Source: Ctenosaura bakeri (lineage: Eukaryota > Chordata > Lepidosauria > Squamata > Iguanidae). From it: 64,000 bases of DNA. Both the position numbers and the translations under genes were made by a program. This document shows positions 45,950 to 57,480 of this stretch, piece by piece. The notes below the pieces were generated by a model that was not told where the DNA came from, made no database searches, and worked only from the letters and a program-made list of their open reading frames with translations. How positions within the stretch are numbered: position 1 is the first letter of the stretch; every line of letters begins with the position of its first letter. The stretch covers positions 372,001-436,000 of the forward strand of contig CAOLHI010000951.1 of NCBI GenBank assembly GCA_948474755.1, in the 5' to 3' direction.

Positions 45950-46620
45950 GTCGGGGACTGTCGACCAACGGCAGCCCGGTCCTCCTTTCTTCGCACTCCG
46001 TCACCCCTCAGAAGGAAGGCGATGCAAGCGCCGCGCCCGGCGAGGCGCTCCAGGGCGGCAGGGAAGGGAAGCGAAGGGAAGGGAAAGGCGAAAGAGACCC
46101 GCCCGCCTGAACCCTGCCCTCCGCCCTCTGACCGCCCAAGGAAAGAGGCGGCGCCGTCCGCCCGCTCCCACTCAGCAGCGCCGGCTCAGGCAACATGGGG
46201 AAGGCGGAAGTGGCGGCTTCGGCCTGGAGGCTCTGCCCAGGGAAGGCGGCCAAGGCAGCGCGGAGTCTCCGTCTGCGCCGAGCTCTGCAGGCCCCGCGGT
46301 AGGAGGCCGCGCTGTCGTTAGCCCCCCCCGCCGCCGCATCACCTCAGCGGGCGAGAAGCGGCGGGTTTGCCTCTCTCGCTTTCCGCCCATTCCCGCTTCC
46401 CTTCCCCGTCGCCGCTTTGAGTGCCCAGAGAGCCGAAAGAGTGAAGGGAGGCCTGGTAGGGCCCCGTGGAGGGCTGGAGGTGCCCCTCAGGGGGAACTCG
46501 TTCCCCCTATTTTCGGTAGAGGCGAAATCTTTCACGCCGCTTCCAGCCGCCCTCCCGGCTCCTCTCAGGATATTTCTGGCTGCCTCGGAAGTGATGTGAG
46601 GAAGCCGGGCTCCTCAGGCC
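45950..46620 (+). promoter_or_regulatory. RAB11FIP2: CpG-island promoter of RAB11FIP2
   Basis: CpG and G+C content rise abruptly here compared with the AT-rich flanks, as expected for a housekeeping-type TATA-less promoter. An ETS-like site, GCGGAAGTGGCGGC, lies at 46204-46217, just right of CAACATGGGGA (46191). Candidate transcription starts lie at about 46200-46320. The 5' UTR to the ATG at 47020 is either continuous (about 700-800 nt) or spliced: a possible donor is GCG|GTAGGA at 46299, and possible acceptors are CCTTCCAG (46988) or ACCACCAG (47002). ORFs inside the island are composition artefacts. Confidence 0.75.
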
Positions 46621-47019
46621 GAGCGAGAAGTTTCCCTTCAGGAGGCTTCTCTTTGGTTGTTGACAGCCTTCCTAGCTTGGCTTTCAAAAAGGCGGAGTTG
46701 GGGGAGAAGGAGGGATGGAAAGGGCAGCCCCGGCCCAAGGACTGGAGTTAAAATAAATTTCTTTCCTTAGCAGAAGGGCGGGGGTGTGATATAAAACTGC
46801 AGGACAGGAATGAAAGGCTGGTAGGAAAAGAATTTATAGGAAGAATCAGAGCTAGGTTAGGAAACACCTGTAAGAAACACCTGTTCTCCTGCTATTAGGA
46901 CCCTGGCTAAGGAGCAGGTTAAGACCCTGGCATGTATGTATATCAAGAGTTTTGAGTGAGCCTCCCCACCATTAGGTGTACCTTCCAGCTTTGTAACCAC
47001 CAGCATCAAAACCGATACC

Positions 47020-47369
47020 ATGTTGGCAGAACAGACCCAGAAGTGGTTCCCAACTCACGTGCAGGTTACTGTCCTTCAGGCCAAAGATCTGAAACCTAAG
47101 GGCAAAAGTGGCACTAATGATACCTATACTATCATCCAGTTGGGAAAGGAAAAGTACTCCACTTCAGTGGCTGAGAAGACTCTGGACCCTGTATGGAAAG
47201 AAGAGGCCTCATTTGAGCTGCCTGGGTTGCTGATGGAAGGCAATTCTGAGAAATACATCCTGTACCTGATTGTCATGCACAGGTCTCTTGTTGGGCTTGA
47301 TAAATTTCTGGGACAAGTGGCAATAAACTTGAATGAAATCTTTGAGGACAAGCTTAGAAGGAAAACAGA
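47020..47369 (+). CDS. RAB11FIP2: RAB11FIP2 coding exon 1: N-terminal C2 domain of Rab11 family-interacting protein 2 (partial)
   Basis: The 117 codons match the N-terminus of vertebrate Rab11-FIP2, a class I Rab11 effector that links Rab11 and myosin Vb to recycling endosomes and plasma-membrane recycling. Seen directly: the start MLAEQTQKWFP, then the C2 domain from about residue 12, with VTVLQAKDLKPKGKSGTNDT, then KEKYSTSVAEKTLDPVWKEE, GNSEKYILYLIVMH and LVGLDKFLGQVAINL. In this family the C2 domain binds acidic phospholipids. The ATG at 47020 aligns with the family N-terminus and has A at -3. The exon ends inside the codon after KT at a donor GA|GTAAGT (GT at 47370-47371, phase 2). The apparent stop at 47371 is intronic. 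The rest of the protein (about 400 residues, including NPF motifs and the C-terminal Rab11-binding coiled coil) must lie in exons beyond the window. The exon is uninterrupted and appears intact. Confidence 0.95.
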
Positions 47370-47764
47370 GTAAGTTTTATTTTATACATATTATATAATT
47401 ATTTATTAAAAGCCATCTTACCTGAAAGGTTTACTTTTACGTTTCCGGAAGCAGACAGAATATTCTCCAAACCAGCAACCTGTACAGATTTAACAGGTGC
47501 ACACGTACACTTTGTTTTGTGCTTATCTGTGGGATGCTAGTTAGGATTTTAGAAGTGAACACATGCAAGGATAGTTCATTATTAGTGTGTGGCCACATGT
47601 AATTGTTATTTGCAAATGTTAGGAAAGGGGCCACCAAAGAATTATGAACCTTTAAGTGCATAGCGTCTTCATACCTCCTGTTTTTCTAGTCAGAAGTTAT
47701 GTTTTGTTACCATGTGATATTTTACCAGATGTGTATGATTACATGTGTCAATATTCTGGAAGTC

Positions 47765-48115
47765 TGTTCATTGAATAACTCTAGGCCCTCTCAAACCATA
47801 CTGACCCTCCCAAACCATACTTAATACACAAAAAAGTATGATTGCCATATTCAACCCACCATGGATTCCTTTGAGGCGTCAGGGCTCCTTCACAAGGCAG
47901 AAATGGGTGGCTTGCAGGGCTTAACTGCTATCTCCATTGTTGCCCCACACCATTTTTAATAGGGACTTGCAAGCCTCATTCACAGTTTCTCAGTCTCATG
48001 AGGCTTGCAGTCCCTATTAAAAATGGCATAGAGAGGCAGTAGAGATGACAGCAAATAATCCGTGAATAATCAAATCCACAAAAGTGAAACCCACAAATGT
48101 GGAGGGCTGACTGTA
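47765..48115 (-). mobile_element. Tigger-like (TcMar) non-autonomous element, left end truncated
   Basis: The right end, read in reverse, is TACAGTCAGCCCTCCACATT, the terminus typical of Tigger-type mariner relatives. Inside is a hairpin with 29-bp arms (47950-47980 against 47997-48026, ATTTTTAATAGGGACTTGCA and its mirror). No matching left terminus was found. Confidence 0.55.
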
Positions 48116-48221
48116 TTGCTATTAAAAAAACTTGTTCATGTATATTAATATTGGATTGACATGTTCCTCATTCATCCACATATCAACAAAATCCTCATTC
48201 TTGCTTTCAACATGATAAACT

Positions 48222-48246
48222 TGTCTGTGTGTGTGTGTGTGTGTGT
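48222..48246. repeat. (GT)n microsatellite
   Basis: An uninterrupted GT run of about 12 units in intron 1. Confidence 0.95.
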
Positions 48247-48576
48247 GGCTGATGTATTTAGGAGGCAGTGAAGTGTATCTAAATTGATTTTTTTTAAGGT
48301 GCAGGCCTACATACACTTTCCTGTATGTAAACCCCCTTGGAATTCAGTGAGATGGACTTCTGAGTAGACGTGTATAGGGTTGTATCCATTGATATTCTGC
48401 TCCTTTCAGGTAGAATTCTGGCCCCCAAGAATATGAACTAATTGATGTCTTAACAGAAAGGCAAATTATTCAGTCATTGAGTAGTTTCGTTTTCACAGAT
48501 TATGGCACCAAAAATTAATGGAAGAGCAGCAGAATTAATTATTCAAGAAATCATACAATGTAATGCATAGTAGAAA

Positions 48577-48806
48577 GGCCTAATGACACTAAAGGCACCA
48601 GATCACATCTGATCTTGGAAGCTAACCAGGGCTAGCCCTGGCTAGTGCCTGGATGGGACACCACCAATGAATACCAGGTGCTCTAGGCTATATTTTAGAG
48701 GAGGAAAATGGCAAAACCACCTCTGAGTTCTTTGCCTAAAAAATTATGTGAAATTCATGATGTTGCCATAAGTCAACAGTTGACCTGAAGGCACACATAC
48801 ACACAA
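48577..48806 (+). mobile_element. 5S rRNA-derived SINE, copy 5
   Basis: The head at 48601-48690 follows 5S rRNA closely: ATCTGATCTTGGAAGCTAAC, CAGGGCTAG, TGCCTGGATGGGACACC, AATACCAGGTGCTCTAGGCT. The body and tail are AAAACCACCTCTGAGTTC and CATAAGTCAACAGTTGACC, ending in a CA-rich stretch. It is among the best-preserved copies. Confidence 0.85.
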
Positions 48807-49684
48807 ATACATACAATGCACAGTAGGGCAAACTGGTATCATAATGAAAGCCAAACCACTTTATTCGAGATAAGTGATCCACTTTTTGTACAGCATTATC
48901 AAAACCATTTCATGACACTTGAAATGAAAATGACAAGAGCATGATGTGTAAGGCTCCATTTTACAAAAGGTGTTATGTTCTTTCTTTACTCTGTTCCATT
49001 TTTAGAAAATAAAAAGGAGATCACACTCTTAAAACTACAAGTGAAGGAATAAATCATACATGTATTGAGTTTCATTTGTTATGCTCAAGGCTGATTCTCC
49101 ATTATATGTTTCTTGGTCCCTTTGATATTGAGTGAGAAGACTGTAACAGTTTACAAAATTCAGTTACAGAATTGTGTTCTGAATGCAAGTACATGCAGTA
49201 ACTCAGTAAGATCTTGGCTTATTCCAAAACTTATAACTATTGGATAAAACAAAAATCTACTGGAGTAGAGTAGTTTAATCGTGGCTTGTGCAAAGGGCTC
49301 TGTGCAAGTCAGATTTATTTATTTTTTAGCTCAAAAAATCTAGGTATGATAATATGAATGTAGTCATTATGTTGCAGAGAGGCAATCAAAAAAAGAGCGC
49401 CATCTGGCTATATTAGCAGATTTCAAACGGGCACATTGGAATTCTTGGGCCTTGAGAAGACTGAAGCATGTTTCTTGAAAGAGAATGTTCCCCCCAATAC
49501 CAATTGTCTTTTGCTGCGTGCAGCCATAGGAAAGTATTTACAGTATGTTACAATCATTCTTTGCTCACATAGGATGGTGGCGAAATCAAAAGAATTTGGT
49601 ATCTTGCATAGTTGTGCTTTCAACTGTACAAGGTGGTTTGGTGGCAGTAGTGTAGGGGCTCCTCAGAAGACAAATCTGTGCAGA

Positions 49685-49752
49685 TATATTTATATTTTTT
49701 ATATGTATATATATACATACGCATACATACATATATATACATATATATATTT
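49685..49752. repeat. (TA)n/(TACA)n microsatellite
   Basis: Alternating TATATA, TATGTA and CATACATA units; potentially self-complementary. Confidence 0.9.
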
Positions 49753-50169
49753 AAACTTTTGTCTATTGTCTCAAACTAGTAGACCTCTGAAGCAATGAAC
49801 AAAAGCTAAAATTAGAAAACTTTTGTTGCTATGATTATTGTTTACTCCCAGGAAATTGTTTGCCCCTAATATCTAGTATCTGTATATTATAGGAAAATGT
49901 GTGACATTTAAGTATCATGTCTGAACTCTATGTTTATGGCTAACAGCAAACCTTGTATTGTAACTGAGGGAACCCCAGCCTTGTAACTTTTGCATGTTTA
50001 CTTATAGGCTAGTGGGATTTACTGTCAGTGGGATTTACACTCAAATACACAAATATTCTATTACAGCTTAAACATATAAACTGTCTGCTTCAGGCACAAG
50101 TTTTTGTTTCTGTATGAGTATATTATGCAGTGAAAGTTAAATTGTTACTGATAGTCCAGTGGGAATATA

Positions 50170-50628
50170 CAATAGCCACTCCACATTCACGGGTTTGACC
50201 TTCATGAATTTGATTATTCATGAGGCATGTGCTTTCCCTTTCTTCTTTCCATCCCTTGCATTGCTCACACCTGGCTTGTAAATGGATGTTTTTTTCCCTT
50301 TTGGATGAGCAGAGCCCCCCCCTGCTGAAGTGGTGGCCTCTCTGTCATGTGGTTGCACATTCTGCTGTGTATTGGCTGCTGATTGGTCAGGTGCATCTTT
50401 CTCAAGATGGCCACCAGAAGTAACTCCAGAACTTCCCCTTCACTATATGAGGGGAAAGTACTGGTAAGCCTTTTAGGTTGTCTTTTTTCTCCCCTGCTAG
50501 CATGCCAGGGAGGGGGAAGCTCCAGAGGGGAATGAGAGGGGAATTGTGGGAGGGAGAGTTATGCGCAGTTTTTCCACTTTCGGGAGGGTTCTGTGCCTCA
50601 AACCTTTGCAAATGTGAAGGGGCTATTG
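50170..50628. mobile_element. Tigger-like (TcMar) non-autonomous transposon, complete (459 bp)
   Basis: Terminal inverted repeats CAATAGCCACTCCACATT and AATGTGAAGGGGCTATTG match with two differences over 18 bp, flanked by TA on both sides as in Tc1/mariner elements. The interior contains TGATTATTCATGAGGC near the left and no transposase. Confidence 0.75.
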
Positions 50629-52714
50629 TAATGTATTTAACTGCAAGTAGTATTTGCTAAATCACAACATTTTGTTATTGGGAAAAAGTACTTTATATAC
50701 CTAGTATATTAACTGTAGTTTTATCTTTGTTATGATTATGTAAGTATAATAAAAGCACCTCTTGCTAAGTACATTTGTAATTGCTTGAGACCTTTGGCAA
50801 GTTTGTACTCCTGTTTCTTCCATTAATATGTGCACAGTGTTAAACTTGTAACAGCTAGTTTAACATTATTTTTGAGGTATCCAAATCAGTGCTTTTCACT
50901 GTAGCACTCTGTTATTTCAGTGTTTTTATTAAACATTCTTCCTCCCCCGCTGCATTCTAATGAATATCAACATAACTTGTTACACCAAGTTTTTGTAGTA
51001 TCCATGCACTTTGTAATGATTCCCCATTTAAGTATGGTTTGTATGCTCAGACCTCTGTGTTCATGATGTAGATTGTACAGTTCTGTTCTATATTTGTTAG
51101 GCACTGTGTATACATAGGCTTCCAGGCGAAACATGGTTTCCAGTGTGCCGAGTAGGGCTGTGTTGCCTTTGTCCCTGTGCTACATCTACTTTAGAAATGT
51201 TAGCTCAGGTCTTCGCTATTACTATCACAATTTTGAATTAGTGCTCTTCTAATACCAAGTAGTGGTGGGTAAATCATATATGTTTTCTTCCTCCCTGTCT
51301 TCCAACTTGCTGCCTGGAAGGCCCCACACCTAACTCTTGAAGTGTGGAAAGGGCTGTGGTTATGGGTGCCCACTTAAGTACTTGTGTTGTTTTACCCTGA
51401 CTGTACTGTGGGTAATAGATCCCCACCCTGTACAGGATGATTTTATAATTTTGAAAATATAACAGCTGTGTAGCTATATATGCTTAGTACCAGAAATGAA
51501 TTGTCTTCAAGGATAGAAAAATGTTCAAAATTTCATTACTGTGCTGATTGTGTGTTTGACAAGACATTTAAGAGGTAGAAAAAATACTGATTTTTCAGAT
51601 AGTTTTGCTATACAATTATCCTGTGTATATGGTTTCTCTGAACAAACACAACAGATTTGGAAACATGCAGCCTAGTGTCTCACTTCTTTAAAAGGAAATT
51701 ATGAATCCATGATCATTCTAAGTCCATGTTTTAAAACAAAAGTTGATACCTCACTATACTGATTTCTTTCAAAGCTGCCAATAAATATAATTTTTTATTA
51801 AACAGTGTTTTCTTGCTTTCAAATGCATTTAACAGACCTAGAGTATTGTATCCGAAGTGACTTTCTAACATTGATATAACCTTAACATTGCTTAGCTTGG
51901 ATAAATGAGATCCAAGTATTTGATGAAGTGTCTTTATTGGTAATATTTCTAGTTTTTAATATATTTAATAGCTTCCTCCTTCCAACACAGCTGTACATAT
52001 GGTTCTCTAAGAGACAGACTTCAGAGTCACTAGAGTATTACAAAAAAGATATTTAATATTCTGCACAATGCTGAACCTTGTCAGCAATTCCCCTGTGTGT
52101 GTTTTTTCTTGTAAGAAAAATGAAGGATACCAGCTGATCTAGAATTCCTAGGAAGACTTCAGAGCATGCAACATGCAGGCTTTTCTTTTTCTTTTTTTAT
52201 CGAGGAAATGTGTTTGCCAGTCTGTTGTGGCTTTAATGATGTATTAGGCCCCAGACTAATAGCCTCTTGAACGTTAACACTTTTAAGTTGCAGTCACCTG
52301 ATCACCTGATGTTTCTTGTAGTGGTGAAGTCTCTTACAGCAGTGGTATTATGTGAAGGCCTTCTCCATCATGTATTTTAATATCTTCATTCTGGCACAAG
52401 ATTTAAGGAATGAAAACAATGGCTAATATAGTTTGGCACATAAATATTTTTATTTCAGAACCCTTTTCCTTTTCATGAGCATAAAAAAACATTAGCTGTT
52501 GAAAGAAAGGAGAAAGGGTTATTGAAACTGTTCAGACCTGGAGCAGGTGGTTGTCTCCAGGGCTTTATTTATAGTCCTTGTGTTGTTGTACCCTCAGGAA
52601 CATCCACCCTATTCATAATTTCCTTCTTCTTGATTAGATATTGTTGTTGAGTGTGGCAACATGTGACAGAATAAGTTACTAAAGAGAAATCTCAAACTGC
52701 TGTAAACTTGGATG

Positions 52715-53347
52715 TATAGTGGGCCCACCATATCTGCAAGGAATTGGTTCCAGGACCCCTCGTAGATTCAAAAAATAGTGCATGCTCAAATTAACCCTGG
52801 GAAGTGAGCCTTATATGATAACCCTGTACTACAAATGACATAGAGCAGCTGTGGAGGCAGCAGCAAGCCCCAGCTGCCAAGTGTGCCACATTTTTCAGTG
52901 CCCCTCGGGGGTGCCTAGCTGATGTGTTCCCCAGAGATGAGGGAGCCCAAAGAATGCTGTGTGCCTGACAGCCAGGGGTTGCTGCCAGCTCTGCAGCTTC
53001 TCTTCGCCATTTTTGATACTGTACTGGCTTACTATAAAAGCCTTGCCTTGCAAGGCTTGGAGAGAGACTGCAAAGCCTTGCAAGGTAAGGTTTATACAGT
53101 AGACCTGTACACTATTAAAAATGGTGCCAGCTGCCCACTTCAGCTTTGCAGGGAATCCCCACTGTCTTGAAGGAAGAACAAAGACAGCTAGTGTACTCCT
53201 CACTACAGATTCAGAGGTACAGTATTGTATATATTTGAATTCATGGTAGGTTAAATTTATAGGTTCCGAGACCACAGATACAGGAGCCCCCTATATCCAC
53301 GTTCTTATCAGTTAAATAGTGAACCACAGATACCACATTAACAGTAT
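52715..53347. mobile_element. Tigger-like (TcMar) non-autonomous element, degenerate
   Basis: The left side, GTGGGCCCACCATATCTGC followed by AAGGAATTGGTTCCAGGACC, is the subterminal signature of Tigger relatives. A mirrored part (ATAGGTTCCGAGACCACAG, then CCACAGATACCACATTAAC) lies at 53262-53345. The internal ORFs of 82 and 126 aa are not transposase. Confidence 0.65.
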
Positions 53348-54714
53348 ATTCATTTGCGTGTCTGCTTAGAAATAAATCCCACTGAGTTCAATGAAGCTTA
53401 CTTCAAGATATGTGGGTATATAGTAGCAGACCATTTCTGTTCCCAGAATTAAGTGAGTTTGGGTACCACACTCAAATAGTTGGTATGGTATAGTTTGTGT
53501 TGTTTTTCCTCCCATTTGTCAAAGGGGGAAGACTTGTACTGGATTGACATTTCTCACAAGAAAGTGAGCATTATCTTTATGAACAATATTGAAAGCCCTT
53601 TGATGTGTGTTCTAATTCTTGTATTTGGAAATTTCTCAGATATCTATAAACATCTAAATAGAATGTTGATATTTCCATTTTGTGTTGTGTGAAAGGAACC
53701 ATAATTAAAAACATTTTTCATCACTCAATCTATGTTTTTTTTCATTTTCTGAATATGAAATTCTCTTAAACGCTATAGCCACCACAATATATGTTTATAA
53801 ATGTGTTTTTAGCCAAGTGCAGTTTTTTTTTCCATAAAGGAAGATTTCATTACGTTTTCTAGGGCTAAATACAATTGCTAATCCCAGCTGGAGGATGCCC
53901 ACTGAAACATTTGCTGTACGATAAGTCCCGTTGATTTAGTGGTCAGCTCTAGCTATGACTATTAATTGGATATGTCCTATTTTTTTCAGAAGTCTAGGTT
54001 TAGTTTTTACTTACAAATATCTTTTAAAATAAGGTAATGTAGCCAAGTGGGCTTTGTTTTCTGTACTTTTGTGTCCTTGCAGTGGTTGTATCTGTAGGTA
54101 GTGGTAGAGTTATATAGAATCCTCTCATGCTGTGCAAAAGCAGTTATGCTGAAGCATTTTGCTTGATACTGTTACCCCAAAACGTGGGTGCCACAAGGGT
54201 CAACTTGCAATGCCAGTACCTTCATTCAAAAAGTGAGGGATGAAATAGCTCAAAGTTTAGGGCCCTTGCAAGAGGGGGGCAATGAGGAAAGCAGCAGTGT
54301 GACTTAGGTAAAGAACCTAAGGATAGCTCTTGGTCAGGAGATGGATGGACAGAGTGGCATTCAGGTCTATGAGGGACTGCACTGGGCAGCTTAGAATCAG
54401 GAGTATTAGTACCCGAAAAATAGCCTGTGGCAGTGGAAGATATGTACAGTTTCAGGTGCAGAACAATGGGAGTTGTGGTGCATAAAATGGACTATTAACT
54501 CAGTAATGTTCACAGTGTTTGGGTGACAAAGGTGTGATGGGTGTTGATTATTGTCTATTGGGTATGCTACGAGGAAAGAGGAAAAAGGGGACAAGTATAA
54601 GTCAATCATCATCTTGGTGGGCTTCTAGCTATTGTGTTCTCTGGGAAAACTCCAGCTTCTACTTAAGCTTATTACCCACAGGAACAGCATTTGTTTGCCT
54701 GACAAATGACCTAG

Positions 54715-54915
54715 GCCATTTCCGCACAAGACTGTTGTAGTGCTTTTATTCCACTTTCAACCACCTGTGGAATTCTGGGATTTGTAGTTTCCCGAGGCCA
54801 AAAGAGCTCTCTGGCTGAGAATTCTAGATACCCCTCCCTAAACTACAAGCCCCAGGATTCCATAGGATGTTGAAAGTGGAATAGTAGCACTAGAACAGTC
54901 TAGTGCGGAAATGGC
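54715..54915. mobile_element. MITE family B, copy 5 (201 bp, best preserved)
   Basis: Ends GCCATTTCCGCACAAGACTG and TCTAGTGCGGAAATGGC, with a perfect 5-bp duplication CCTAG (54710-54714, 54916-54920). The arms mirror around the centre containing GCCAAAAGAGCTCTCTGGC. It fixes the family B boundaries. Confidence 0.9.
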
Positions 54916-55399
54916 CCTAGTCTCTCCTGGAGGACCTGCCTTTCTTTCTGATGTTCACAGTCATGAGGTCAGTTTGACCTCCCAGTCACCTTTAGGTTTG
55001 ATTTTGATATCAGTGCCAATTAATGCATGTTGCCAATTAAATGTGATGCCAGTTAAATATGGTGCCCATCTGAACCGTACCATTACTGATAGCCAGACAC
55101 AGGTCCTCACAATACTCCAACTTGGTTCTTCCCACCAGGAGCGCTTTCAATAACCAGCAACTCAAAAAAAGGAAAATGTTTGGCATGTTTTTGGAACCCA
55201 ACTCCAAATTTGTCTGTCCCAAACAGAATTAAGGGTCCAGTTTCAGTCATTGGCTAACAGATGATGTATTGGTTCTAAGTTTGAAAAAACATTGGGATCC
55301 TGTCAACACACCATAATCAAGCTGAGCTTGTACTAATTTCCTCCATCTCTATTCATGGGAACAGAGATGGCATTCTTTTTCCCCCCTCTAGTTTTAAGT

Positions 55400-55765
55400 C
55401 AGGCATGTCTTGATGGCAAGACATATCGTTGACTCCACTTCAAAAGCCTTTGCCTCCTCGGTGTCTCTCCTGCACCATTCATGGCTTCACTCCTCCAGAC
55501 TCTCACCATCATCCCAGACCCTGGTTGAGGATCTTCCCTTTGATTTGGCTGGGTTTTTCAGCAGTGCCATGGATGAGAAACTGGATCACACACACAAAAT
55601 GCACTCCTCTATAAAGAAATACAGCATGCAACCGCCGGTTCAGACCCAAGTATCACTATTGTCAGTATCGACCCTCGACTCACCGTACCTATAGCCCTTA
55701 CTTGTCCCAATGCTTCTCTCAACCTCAGCCAAGCCAACCGTCTCGCTGATTGCCCCAGTGCCCAC
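55400..55765 (+). pseudogene. DIRS gag-like remnant
   Basis: The 94-aa frame from 55410 has HIVDSTSKAFASSVSLLHHS, WLHSS and VEDLPFDLAGFFSSAMDEKL, which resemble the end of DIRS gag proteins (the VEDLPFDG-x-GLF-type motif). Gag in DIRS elements is thought to package the RNA intermediate. Only the C-terminal third is recognisable. Confidence 0.6.
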
Positions 55766-55771
55766 AGAAGG

Positions 55772-57480
55772 TTGTCTACAAGAAGAAGAATGACCTCCCT
55801 AAACATCAAATTTGACAGTTTCGAGGACGACCCCAATTTTTCAAACGCTGCCTCCACAGAGTCATCTTCTATAGATCCACCCACCACTACAGACACCAAA
55901 GTGGCCATAACACCAGAGCCACCCATATACCATCTACTCAATCTGTTCTTCGGTTCCAAGCTCAGAAAGCACTTTGATGCCTGGTCATCAATCACCATGG
56001 ACACCTGGGTCCTTGACATTGTGGCAAGAGGGTATATGATCGAATTCTTCTCAAGGCCTCTAGTTGGGTGCATCCATGTAACACCCCCATCAATTCCTCT
56101 TCTGGAAGAGATCCACATCCTTCGGAAGAAGGTCGCCATAGAATTTTCTGCCCTTTGAACCTGTGATAACTGAAGCCCCTGTCAGAGCTGCTGATGACAA
56201 GCAGCAGCTGTTGGTCCCTGTTGCTCAGGGTAGAGATGATGAACAGCAGCTGTTGGTCCCTGTGGCTCTGTCTGGAGATGAGTTCTGCATCTCAAGAGCT
56301 CCCCCTGCTGCCATGGACCAAGTAGGTGCGGATGTCCCTCTGCCTGCTGCTTTAGAGCAACAGGGATCCAATTCTGTGCCTGCTTCTTTGGAGCAACAGG
56401 GATCCAATTCTGAAGAGGCTCTGGAGCCTGGTTCAATAAGCCCCCAATCAAGGCAGACACTCAAGAGGGCTGTGCAAAGGGAGGCTTCCTTGGCTAAGTT
56501 TAAGAAGCGGTGACCGGACACACCTGTGCCTGGGGCTATATAACTGCCTGCCTGGAAGCTTCCCTTTGCTTGTGGCAAACTTCTTACAAGCCCTCCTCTT
56601 GCTTGTACCTTGCTCCCAGCACCTGGTTCCTGATACCTGGAATTGATCTCTGGACCCTTGGCTTTGGAACTCTGACTACAGTTTCGCTTGGCGCGCTGGT
56701 AAATGAACTTCCTTGAGTAAGTGCTTGCTTGTCTCTGCCTAGCTGGATTTTGCTGGCTCTCACACTCTCTTCTCCGGGCTGGCTCGCCACCCAGGTCTCT
56801 GACCTTGACAGAATCACTTTCTTGTCCAAGTACTTCATGGTTTCCAAAAAAGGGGGAGGAGTTTGTCCCATCCTAGACCTACAGGGAGTAAATTGCTACA
56901 TCAGGCCTTGCAAGTCCCAGATGGTGTCCCTCAAGTCCGTTTTTCCCCTTCTTTGGAAAGGAGACTGGTTTGCCATGCTGGACCTCAGAGACACGCATTT
57001 TCATATTGCCATTCGACGAGACCACAGGAAATTCCTTGCCTTTGCGATTGGCAGGAAGGCGTTCCAGTTTTGAGTGCTTCCCTTTGGCCTGAACACAACT
57101 CCACAAGTGTTCACCAAATGTATGTCGGTGGTAGCGGCGGCTCTCGGATAACAAGGGGTCATCCTCTTCCTGTATATAGACGATTAGCTAATTGTCTCCA
57201 GTTCCAGGTCACAACTTCTCTACGACCTTCAAATAACTCTTTGACTCCTCAGGAAACTGGGCCTCACAGGCAACCTGGACAAGTCACATCTCCATCCAAC
57301 TCACCGCATAAGCTTCATCAGGGCAGTTCTCGACTCCACCTGTCAACTTGTCTTTCCTCCACAGGACAGAGTCACCTGACTCTTCAACTTGGTATTGTGA
57401 CTTCAAAGAAACTGACAAACCTCTGCTCAGTTGATCCAGGTCCTCCTGAGCTTTGACGATGGCTATTGTCCCGTTTGTGA
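55772..57480 (+). pseudogene. DIRS reverse transcriptase, broken
   Basis: The N-terminal part is at about 55925-56150 (HFDAWSSITMDTWVLDIVAR, GYMIEF). After the insertion at 56158-56805 the core resumes with FLSKYFMVSKKGGGVCPILD, then WFAMLDLRDTHFHIAIRRDH (catalytic Asp motif A) and FAIGRKAFQF. After a stop it continues with LPFGLNTTPQVFTKCMS, and motif YIDD at about 57174-57185, which is followed by a stop codon where the family has Trp. Frame changes are also present. RT copies element RNA into DNA; this copy cannot. Confidence 0.85.
56158..56805 (+). mobile_element. Unclassified insertion 1 inside the DIRS element
   Basis: This block separates the two halves of the RT. It starts near TGTGATAACTGAAGCCCC with a coding-like stretch containing a repeated phrase (AACAGCAGCTGTTGGTCCCT-type units, then GAGCAACAGGGATCCAATTC twice). 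It ends after a non-coding part with TTGGCGCGCTGGTAAATGAA, near CTCGCCACC. Its 3' part is homologous, in opposite orientation, to 57697-58205, so both belong to one family. It may be an LTR-type or MITE fragment; I cannot name it. The 116-aa ORF carries PVRAADDKQQLLVPVAQ and resembles a proline/glutamine-rich polyprotein end. Confidence 0.6.

Noticed and set aside
45902..46321. 139-aa Arg/Pro-rich ORF and overlapping minus-strand ORFs over the CpG island
   Set aside because: Composition typical of GC-rich promoters; no domain, wrong position relative to the RAB11FIP2 start codon.
55772..56158. 128-aa ORF as a host gene
   Set aside because: The C-terminal half matches the N-terminal part of DIRS reverse transcriptase and continues into it.
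56163..56513. 116-aa Gln/Pro-rich ORF as a novel protein
   Set aside because: It is part of an inserted repeat with a second copy at 57697-58205; internal repeats explain its composition.
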